This document shows, piece by piece, positions 50,925 through 57,021 of a stretch of 64,000 bases of DNA; position 1 is the first letter of the stretch, and every line of letters begins with the position of its first letter. The stretch is taken from positions 118,654 to 182,653 of the forward strand of contig CAZYVI010000009.1 in assembly GCA_964651245.1 (NCBI GenBank). The letters run 5' to 3'. Below the pieces are notes generated by a model that saw nothing but the letters and a program-made list of their open reading frames with translations, ran no database searches and was not told where the DNA came from. The stretch comes from Avedoeria sp964651245 (GTDB lineage: Bacteria > Chloroflexota > Anaerolineae > Epilineales > Epilineaceae). The translations under genes and the position numbers were made by a program.

Positions 50925-50963
50925 ACACCAGCCGCCCCCACGTGTCAACGGGGCGGCTGGTGT
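50925..50963 (+). terminator. 14-bp stem terminator after the excisionase-like gene
   Basis: ACACCAGCCGCCCC (50925-50938) and GGGGCGGCTGGTGT (50950-50963) form a perfect 14-bp stem with an 11-nt loop. It insulates the excisionase gene from the parA promoter. No T-run. Confidence 0.7.
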
Positions 50964-51002
50964 GCGTCAGGACGCTCCAGAGATGGACTGCGCAGAAAGT
51001 GC

Positions 51003-51032
51003 TTGCATTGCTCGTCGTCGGCTGTGTATACT
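51003..51032 (+). promoter_or_regulatory. Predicted sigma-70-type promoter for the parA operon
   Basis: TTGCAT (51003-51008), an 18-bp spacer, and TATACT (51027-51032). The start point would be near 51039, giving a leader of about 55 bases before the ATG at 51095. Confidence 0.65.
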
Positions 51033-51094
51033 GCAAGATAGTTACTCAATTGCGCGAAACACCCTCATGCGGCTTTCGCGACATTTACAGCATC

Positions 51095-51856
51095 ATGATC
51101 CTATCCGTAGCAACCCAAAAGGGCGGTGTGGGTAAAACCACAACAGCAATAACGTTAGCGGCAGGCTTGGCACGACGCGGGAAACGCGTACTGCTTATCG
51201 ACCTTGACTGGCAAGCTAACGCATCAAAAGTACTACTCTCTGACTACAGCCAGCTCAAACGCGAAGACACGATCTATGTCACCATCCTCAAGCGACAGCC
51301 GCTCCCCGTCCACCCTACTTCGATTCCGAACCTAACGCTGGTACCCTCGCACATTCTCCTCTCTGACACCGATATCGAGTTGACCACAGCCAAGGACCAC
51401 CGCGAGGCACGCCTGCGCCGTGCGCTTGAGCCCATTGCCGGCGGCTACGATCACGTCATCATTGACTGTCCCCCGATACTCTCCTGGATCACCATCAACG
51501 CGTTCACGGCCTCGGACAAGGTGTTGGTGCCGGTGGCGCCAGGCTCCTTCGAGCTCGACAGTACCGTGCAGATTGGCAAGACGATCGAGGAAGTTCGGGA
51601 GTACTACCACGCCGGCCTGCGCCTGGCGGGGTTTGTCTTCACGATGTCTGACCCGACCGTCAACAGTCGCACGAGCCTCAAGATCCTGCGACAGACGTAT
51701 CCTGACCAAGTGCTGCGCACCGTCATCCCCCGCAACACCGACATCCGTGACGCGCACTTCAGCAAGGAAGACATCTTCAGTTATAAACCTGACGCCAAGG
51801 CGGCTATCGCCTATGGCCGTCTAATTGATGAACTCTACTATGAAGAAGAAGCTTGA
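51095..51856 (+). CDS. parA: ParA partition ATPase of the island replicon
   Basis: A 253-aa Walker-type partition ATPase. The deviant Walker A is complete: ATQKGGVGKTTTAITLA (residues about 6-22), with the signature lysine present. Walker A' is VLLIDLDWQANAS; Walker B is HVIIDCPPILSWITIN; PVAPGSFELDSTVQI follows. It is short and lacks an N-terminal DNA-binding domain (type Ib). Its last 29 bases overlap the partner gene. It segregates the element's DNA when it replicates, consistent with the origin-like block 750 bases downstream. Confidence 0.92.
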   Translation: MILSVATQKGGVGKTTTAITLAAGLARRGKRVLLIDLDWQANASKVLLSDYSQLKREDTIYVTILKRQPLPVHPTSIPNLTLVPSHILLSDTDIELTTAKDHREARLRRALEPIAGGYDHVIIDCPPILSWITINAFTASDKVLVPVAPGSFELDSTVQIGKTIEEVREYYHAGLRLAGFVFTMSDPTVNSRTSLKILRQTYPDQVLRTVIPRNTDIRDAHFSKEDIFSYKPDAKAAIAYGRLIDELYYEEEA

Positions 51857-52262
51857 CGAGACCACCATTGCCAATGAGCTGCGCGGCGCATCCGCGTTCT
51901 TTACCAACACCAAGCCGACAGACACCACCACACCACCGATCGACCGAACGGATGACCGATCGGTCAAGCGAACGGTCGACCGATCGGAGGACAAGCATGG
52001 GGAGGGGGTAGGTGTCGCGTCCACTGCTGAGGACGTTGCGACAGGCTCGCTCATCCAGGAGGTGCGACAGGGAGGCCTCCCTGTGACGCGGCCCACAGAG
52101 CGTTATGCGTTTGAGATCTACACCGACCAAAAGCGACAACTCAATCGCATTCGGTACCTGTACCAAGAGAAGACCGGACAGCAGCTGGCTGCAAGTCGCA
52201 TCATCCGCGAGGCCATTGGCCCCTACTTGGACGCGTTAGAAGAGGAACTCACGAAGCCATGA
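51828..52262 (+). CDS. Small partition partner (ParB/ParG-type), N-terminally disordered
   Basis: A 144-aa protein immediately after ParA, with overlapping starts (ATG 51828 or ATG 51840; neither has a clear Shine-Dalgarno, so coupling to parA is likely). The first 70 residues are Thr/Asp/Arg-rich with repeated DRTDDRSVKRTVDRSED. The C-terminal half, YAFEIYTDQKRQLNRIRYLYQEKTGQQ, then ASRIIREAIGPYLDALEEEL, reads as a ribbon-helix-helix-like domain, as in ParG/Omega-type centromere binders. The repeat-coding DNA contains palindromes that could themselves be binding sites. It overlaps the next gene by four bases (ATGA). Confidence 0.72.
   Translation: MNSTMKKKLDETTIANELRGASAFFTNTKPTDTTTPPIDRTDDRSVKRTVDRSEDKHGEGVGVASTAEDVATGSLIQEVRQGGLPVTRPTERYAFEIYTDQKRQLNRIRYLYQEKTGQQLAASRIIREAIGPYLDALEEELTKP
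51936..51990. repeat. Cluster of CGATCGG palindromes within the partner gene
   Basis: TGACCGATCGGTCA (51953-51966) is a perfect 14-bp palindrome. Related copies of ACCGATCG and GGTCGACC surround it (CCGATCGACCGAACGG before, GGTCGACCGATCGG after). They encode the Asp/Arg repeats but also look like repeated operator or centromere sites. Confidence 0.55.
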
Positions 52263-52612
52263 AGAGCTTGAGGGACATACTCAAAGCCAAGTATGGCGAC
52301 TCCTCCCAAGACATTGTCCTGCATGGTGCGGACATTGCCACACAGCAAGGCTACACCAACATCCCGAATCACGTGCTCTACGCTCCGAAGCTCGCCGCGC
52401 AGTCCAAGCTCGTCTACACCATGCTGCTCTCCTACGCCTACAGCCGCAACCATGTCTTTCCTGGCCAGGAAAGACTGGCCCAGCAATGCGGCCTCAGCGT
52501 ACGCAGCGTCTACAATGCGCTCAAAGAACTCGATGAACAAGGCTTTATCACGGTCATTAGGCGCGGCCAGGGGCGAACCAACCTATATGTTCTGAACTTC
52601 ACCAAGCGCTAA
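52259..52612 (+). CDS. Winged-helix replication-type protein
   Basis: A 117-aa protein with a helix-turn-helix of the replication-initiator/DnaD-like kind: YTNIPNHVLYAPKLAAQSKLVYTMLLSYA, then FPGQERLAQQCGLSVRSVYNALKELDEQGFITVIRRGQGRTNLYVL. The opening N-H-V-L and the G-L-S-x-R-S-V-x-N-A-L-x-E-L pattern are common in plasmid RepA/'helix-turn-helix domain-containing' proteins. ATG 52259 overlaps the upstream stop (ATGA). Directly downstream is the iteron/DnaA-box block, so this is a candidate origin-binding protein, although it is short for a full initiator. Confidence 0.78.
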   Translation: MKSLRDILKAKYGDSSQDIVLHGADIATQQGYTNIPNHVLYAPKLAAQSKLVYTMLLSYAYSRNHVFPGQERLAQQCGLSVRSVYNALKELDEQGFITVIRRGQGRTNLYVLNFTKR

Positions 52613-52632
52613 TCGACGATACCCCCCTGGAG

Positions 52633-52787
52633 TTATCCACACGCCAATTCTGATCGGCATGTGGTGCCGATCAAGATCGGCAGCAGGTGCCGGACTAGAC
52701 CAGCACGTGGTGCCGACTAATAACTACAAGAGAATAACTACAAGAAGAAGAACTACGAGAGTTACGCGCTGCGCGCGTCGTGGATAA
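52633..52787. other. Predicted replication origin: DnaA boxes, three 23-bp iterons, A-rich repeats
   Basis: A perfect DnaA box TTATCCACA (52633-52641) is followed by three head-to-tail 23-bp iterons (52652-52674, 52675-52697, 52698-52720). Each contains an imperfect palindrome; unit 1 is GATCGGCA-TGTGG-TGCCGATC. Then come two copies of ATAACTACAAGA (52720-52731, 52734-52745) and a weaker third, in A-rich DNA, and a reversed near-box CGTGGATAA (52779-52787). The 214-base gap holds no gene. It fits an iteron-type plasmid origin read by the winged-helix protein upstream. Confidence 0.7.
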
Positions 52788-52826
52788 CTTCACTGCATGA
52801 ACTGCAAACATGGCTGAAGAGTGTCG

Positions 52827-53012
52827 CTAGCTAGATTTGATTCTCGGATCAAATCTATCAATGAACGCCTTGATAGTTGAGAGAACCTTTTCAACCAGAT
52901 CGAACAAGGCGAACAGAATGTCGAAGACGAAAAGCAGAACAAACCACAGTAGAGACCGGAGATTATAGAAAACTATCGCAATCAATATGAAAAACACGAG
53001 ATCATCCAACAT
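52827..53012 (-). CDS. Small membrane protein, leaderless start
   Basis: A 61-aa protein with one or two hydrophobic segments (LVFFILIAIVFYNL, LLWFVLLFVFDILFALF) and a charged C-terminus (IDRFDPRIKSS). No family was recognised. A consensus TATAAT lies at 53025-53020 on this strand, so transcription should begin at about 53012, on the ATG itself (MLDDLVFF). A longer start (ATG 53021) would overlap the -10. It is the only minus-strand gene between the left end and the integrase. Perhaps an entry-exclusion or holin-like peptide; this is a guess. Confidence 0.55.
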   Translation of the reverse strand: MLDDLVFFILIAIVFYNLRSLLWFVLLFVFDILFALFDLVEKVLSTIKAFIDRFDPRIKSS

Positions 53013-53019
53013 CGCCAGC

Positions 53020-53025
53020 ATTATA
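53020..53025 (-). promoter_or_regulatory. Consensus TATAAT -10 for the small membrane gene
   Basis: The minus strand reads TATAAT, six bases from the ATG at 53012, predicting a leaderless mRNA. The same bases read ATTATA on the plus strand, where a gene starts at 53031; the two divergent genes may share this A/T-rich block. Confidence 0.5.
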
Positions 53026-53030
53026 CCACA

Positions 53031-53501
53031 ATGACGACAAGCCAACTGTTACCGGAACCGCACGCCACCCACGATGCCATCAGATGCCCACCAGAGGCCC
53101 TCCTTGACGCGTGTCACATCGCCGCTACACTTCCGCCGTCCGCGGCCGCGACGCCCAACGAGGAGCTTTACGTGCCGTTACAGAGGCTTACCGCCGGTGA
53201 GCTCTCAGCGCTCAACACCGCTCCCAGAGAAGCCCCCTACGCGCTCTTCATCGGTGGACTACGGGTCGGCGAGGGAGGACGAGGGCTGACCACTGAGGAG
53301 GGAGTGGGCAAGGCCCAGCTCAAGAACCGCCTCCGTACCTCGGCGGCACGCGTCGGCGTGAAGATCGCGTTCCGGCCAAGCGGCCCGGACGAGGTATTGT
53401 TCAGGGTCGTCTCCCGGATACCTCAGGCCACCACGCCCAAAGCAGACCAACCCGAGGAGCCGCGCCGGCCCAAAGCCGGCAAGGCGAGCGAGGGGCGGTA
53501 G
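53031..53501 (+). CDS. Hypothetical island protein
   Basis: A 156-aa protein, no family recognised. Residues about 60-130 form a compact domain (LQRLTAGELSALNTAPREAPYALFIGGLRVGE, then GVGKAQLKNRLRTSAARVGVKIAFRPSGPDEVLFRVV); the tail is Pro/Lys/Arg-rich and disordered. ATG 53031 has no Shine-Dalgarno and lies just after an A/T-rich block, so a leaderless or internal start is possible. The gene sits directly upstream of the restriction-modification operon and may regulate it, but nothing in the sequence shows this. Confidence 0.5.
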   Translation: MTTSQLLPEPHATHDAIRCPPEALLDACHIAATLPPSAAATPNEELYVPLQRLTAGELSALNTAPREAPYALFIGGLRVGEGGRGLTTEEGVGKAQLKNRLRTSAARVGVKIAFRPSGPDEVLFRVVSRIPQATTPKADQPEEPRRPKAGKASEGR

Positions 53502-53603
53502 CCATGAGACACATGGGGAGCACGACGCGACACGCCACCCGCGTGGCCGTGCCACGAGAGGGAAGCCTGTCGCCCGCCCCCGCCCAAGCTGCCTCAGCCG
53601 CTT

Positions 53604-53612
53604 TGGTATACT
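53604..53612 (+). promoter_or_regulatory. Extended -10 promoter giving a leaderless restriction-modification mRNA
   Basis: TGGTATACT (TGn + TATACT, 53607-53612) ends six bases before the ATG at 53619, so the transcript should begin at the start codon. No -35 is needed for an extended -10, and none is seen. Confidence 0.6.
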
Positions 53613-53618
53613 AGCCGT

Positions 53619-56600
53619 ATGACACCATCGACGCCGCCAGTGACACCACGCACCGCACCTCACGCACCGGATGTCATCCACGAGCTCGTCGAGCGCTTCG
53701 CGCGCGACCGAGCGGACTATCGGGCCGGCAAGTACAACGAAGCCCGCGTGCGCCAGGAGTACCTCGATCCATTCTTCGAGGCCCTCGGCTGGGACGTCGC
53801 AAACCGCAAGGGCTACGCCGAGGCGTACAAGGACGTCATCGTCGAGGACGCCCTGCGCATCTCTGGCAAGCACAAAGCGCCGGATTACTCCTTTCGCATC
53901 GGCGGCTCCCGCAAGTTCTTCGTCGAAGCCAAGCAGCCGGCCGTTGACCTGGCCAATGACCCAGTGCCGGCGCTCCAGGTGCGCCGCTACGCGTGGTCGG
54001 CGAAGCTGCCGCTCTCAATCCTCACTGACTTTGAAGAGCTCGCCGTCTACGACTGCCGGATCAAGCCCGAGCCCCGCGATCGCGCGGCGACCGCGCGCAC
54101 GATGCTCGTGCCCTACACGCAGTACATCGCGCGCTGGGATGAGATCCACAGCCGGTTCTCGCGTGACGCGGTGCTCAAGGGAGCCTTCGACGCCTACACC
54201 GAGAGTGCGGCGCGCAAGCGTGGCACAACCGAAGTTGACTCGGTCTTCCTGAACGACCTCCGCCGCTGGCGCGAGCTCCTCGCGCTCAACATCGCGAAGC
54301 GCAATCGCACTATCACTGAACGCGAGCTCAACTTCGCCGTCCAACAGCTTCTCGATCGCCTCGTGTTCCTCCGTATCTGCGAAGATCGCCAGATCGAGGA
54401 GTATGGGCGCTTGCGCCAGGCGGCATCGGGCAAAGGGGCATACGAGCGCCTCGTGCAGCTCTTTACCCTCGCCGAGGATAAGTACAACTCGGGCCTCTTT
54501 CACTTCAAGGCCGAGAAAGGGCGCATGTCCGAAATCGATGCGGTGACGCCAGGCCTTGCCATCGACGACACCGTTCTCAAGGACATTGTCAAGCACCTCT
54601 ACTATCCCGACAGCCCCTACGAGTTCTCGGTCGTCTCATCCGACATCCTCGGCCAGGTCTACGAGCAGTTTCTCGGGCAGGTCATACATCTTGGCGCATC
54701 AGGGCGTGCCGAAGTCGAGGACAAGCCCGCCGTACGGAAGGCTGGCGGCGTCTTTTATACGCCGATCTTCATTGTTGACTACATCGTCAAGCGAACGGTT
54801 GGCCGACTTGTTGAAGGCAAGACGCCACGAGACGTGGCCTTGCTGCGCATTCTCGACCCGGCTTGTGGGTCAGGGTCGTTCCTCATCGCCGTCTTCCAGT
54901 TCCTTCTCGACTGGCACTTGACTTACTACCTCAAGGATGGGCCGGAAAAGCACGCCAAGGGGCGACCGCCACGCGTGTATCAGTCGACAGGTGGGGCCTG
55001 GCGACTTACCGGCGACGAGAAGAAGCGCATTCTACTCAACAACATCTATGGCGTGGATATCGATCCGCAGGCCGTGGAGGTGACGAAGCTCTCCCTGGTG
55101 CTGAAGGTACTTGAAGGGGAGACTGAGGAGTCGCTAGGCAGCCAGCTCGGACTCTTCCAGGATCGGGTGCTGCCTGACCTGGGCAACAACATCAAGTGTG
55201 GCAACTCACTCATCGCCCCGCAGGACTTCTATACGGGGCAGCAGCGGCTGTTGGAAGATGAGGAGCAATACCGAGTCAATCCGTTCGACTGGAAGGCGGA
55301 GTTCCCACAAGTCTTCAGAGGGCCGGATCCGGGTTTCGATGTGGTTCTGGGGAACCCGCCATACATCCGCATCCAAACGATGAAAGAGTGGGCGCCGCTC
55401 GAAGTCGAGTTCTACAAGCAGCGCTACAAATCGGCGGGCAAGGGTAACTACGACATCTATGTTGTGTTTGTTGAGAGAGGACTCGAACTACTCAATTCAA
55501 GGGGGAGGCTCGGCTACATTCTGCCGCACAAGTTCTTCAACGCCCAGTATGGTGAAGGACTACGGCGCATCATCGCAGAGGGTCAACATCTCTCTGAGGT
55601 CGTTCATTTCGGCGCTGAGCAGGTGTTTGGACAAGCAACAACATATACGGCTCTCATCTTTCTTGATCGTCACGAGCAGGAGCATTTCCGGTACGTAGAA
55701 GTGGACGACCTCCAAGATTGGCAGGCGACTCGCGAGGCAACGGAAAGGTACGTTCCAGCGGCACTCGCCTCGGACGCTCCATGGAACTTTGGGTCTCGTG
55801 CCTCAACATCGTTGGTGAGCGGGTTGAATGCGAGCTTACCCAGGCTCGGAGAAGTGGCTTCCATCTTCGTTGGTCTCCAGACGAGCGCTGACAAGATCTA
55901 CATATTGAAGTCGGTGGCCAGCGATTCGGGCGACGGCGACACCATTATCGTGGAGGATATGAGAGGCCAGGAGTGGGAGATTGAGCGTGCTGCTTTGCGT
56001 CCGCTAATACATAAGAGCACGGTGACTAGCTTCGAACGACCTGAGGCGGGGCATTGGCTCGTCTTCCCGTATAGCCTAGAAAGCGGCAAGGCCATGCTAG
56101 TGCCGAGGCACCAGATGATTGCGGAGTTTCCATTGGCCTGGCGCTACTTACTCGCGCACGAGGCAGGGCTGCGTGGGCGCGAATCAGGCAAGGCTGATCA
56201 TGATGCGTGGTATGGCTATATCTATCGCAAGAACCTGACTCTCTTTGATGGCTCAAAGCTGATTGTGCAGGTCATTTCTCAACGCGCTCGATACGCCTTG
56301 GACGAAGGTGGGCTTTTTTTCACTGGAGGAGGCAACGGCCCCTACTACGGCATCCGATGGCTGCCAAGCTATGAGCACCTGTCCCTTCACTATCTCCAGG
56401 CACTATTGACGTGTTCGCTACTTGACGAATACCTCCAAGGCATAAGCACCCCCTTCCGCGGTGGCTACTGGTCATACTCGAAGCGCTACCTATCCGAGCT
56501 TCCCATCCGCATACCCGGAACTAACGCAGGGGAGCAGCAGCGATACCAGGCAATTGTCAACCTCGCCCAAAACGCGCAGCAGTTGAAGCGGCAGCATCGC

Positions 56601-56798
56601 GAGGCACGGACGGATCACGAGCGACAGATTCTGTCCCGCAGCATCGATGCTCAACTTGGTCGGCTCGACGGACTCGTTAATGAACTCTATGGCGCGTCAG
56701 GTGAAAGGGATAGCGCTGATCACATGCACAAAGTTGACTCAAGTATAGACGTGACGAAATCCACCAAACAGGAGGAAGGAGGCCACCATGGCCGATGA
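53619..56798 (+). CDS. Type IIG restriction-modification enzyme (fused nuclease, N6-adenine methyltransferase and specificity domain)
   Basis: A 1059-aa single-chain restriction-modification protein. The N-terminal nuclease (about residues 20-150) shows PD-(D/E)xK: PDYSFRIGG (about 88), then FFVEAKQP (about 102). A helical connector (about 200-390) leads to the gamma-class MTase: motif I LLRILDPACGSGSFLIA (about 412) and motif IV VVLGNPPYIRIQ (about 579), the N-P-P-Y of N6-adenine methylases. The C-terminal 400 residues are a TaqI-C/specificity domain (LGEVASIFVGLQTSADKIYIL; FRGGYWSYSKRYLSELPIRIP). Relatives are Eco57I/MmeI/PglX-like enzymes. The mRNA is predicted leaderless. It overlaps a 77-aa gene and then an SMC-like ATPase, a combination that looks like a dedicated defence operon. 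Confidence 0.9.
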   Translation: MTPSTPPVTPRTAPHAPDVIHELVERFARDRADYRAGKYNEARVRQEYLDPFFEALGWDVANRKGYAEAYKDVIVEDALRISGKHKAPDYSFRIGGSRKFFVEAKQPAVDLANDPVPALQVRRYAWSAKLPLSILTDFEELAVYDCRIKPEPRDRAATARTMLVPYTQYIARWDEIHSRFSRDAVLKGAFDAYTESAARKRGTTEVDSVFLNDLRRWRELLALNIAKRNRTITERELNFAVQQLLDRLVFLRICEDRQIEEYGRLRQAASGKGAYERLVQLFTLAEDKYNSGLFHFKAEKGRMSEIDAVTPGLAIDDTVLKDIVKHLYYPDSPYEFSVVSSDILGQVYEQFLGQVIHLGASGRAEVEDKPAVRKAGGVFYTPIFIVDYIVKRTVGRLVEGKTPRDVALLRILDPACGSGSFLIAVFQFLLDWHLTYYLKDGPEKHAKGRPPRVYQSTGGAWRLTGDEKKRILLNNIYGVDIDPQAVEVTKLSLVLKVLEGETEESLGSQLGLFQDRVLPDLGNNIKCGNSLIAPQDFYTGQQRLLEDEEQYRVNPFDWKAEFPQVFRGPDPGFDVVLGNPPYIRIQTMKEWAPLEVEFYKQRYKSAGKGNYDIYVVFVERGLELLNSRGRLGYILPHKFFNAQYGEGLRRIIAEGQHLSEVVHFGAEQVFGQATTYTALIFLDRHEQEHFRYVEVDDLQDWQATREATERYVPAALASDAPWNFGSRASTSLVSGLNASLPRLGEVASIFVGLQTSADKIYILKSVASDSGDGDTIIVEDMRGQEWEIERAALRPLIHKSTVTSFERPEAGHWLVFPYSLESGKAMLVPRHQMIAEFPLAWRYLLAHEAGLRGRESGKADHDAWYGYIYRKNLTLFDGSKLIVQVISQRARYALDEGGLFFTGGGNGPYYGIRWLPSYEHLSLHYLQALLTCSLLDEYLQGISTPFRGGYWSYSKRYLSELPIRIPGTNAGEQQRYQAIVNLAQNAQQLKRQHREARTDHERQILSRSIDAQLGRLDGLVNELYGASGERDSADHMHKVDSSIDVTKSTKQEEGGHHGR

Positions 56799-57021
56799 TC
56801 CCGACCAAGTCGAGGTCGATAACAGGCCAGGCGCAACGAACGCCGGCTCCACCGATTCTGTCCTTGCGACTATTATCCAGCGAACGGCACTTCGTCTTCT
56901 TGAGAGCGATAACTTCGACGACAATGATGTCAAGGAGTTACAGGAACTCATGATGAGTGCTGACACTATCAATTCAAACGCACTCCAGCGCATCTTGTCG
57001 CGGGAGGCAAGGAAACGATGA
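56788..57021 (+). CDS. Small acidic helical protein between restriction enzyme and ATPase
   Basis: A 77-aa protein, no family recognised. An Asp/Glu-rich start (ADDPDQVEVDN) leads to helices with TDSVLATIIQRTALRLLESDNFDDNDVKELQELM. ATG 56788 lies inside the last codons of the restriction gene and has AGGAGGAAGGAGG just upstream, the strongest Shine-Dalgarno of the region. Its end overlaps the ATPase start by four bases (ATGA). The tight coupling means it is part of the same system, perhaps a linker or inhibitor of the ATPase. Confidence 0.7.
   Translation: MADDPDQVEVDNRPGATNAGSTDSVLATIIQRTALRLLESDNFDDNDVKELQELMMSADTINSNALQRILSREARKR

Noticed and set aside
52652..52720. CRISPR array
   Set aside because: The three 23-bp units are directly abutting, without spacers, and sit between DnaA boxes; no cas gene is near.
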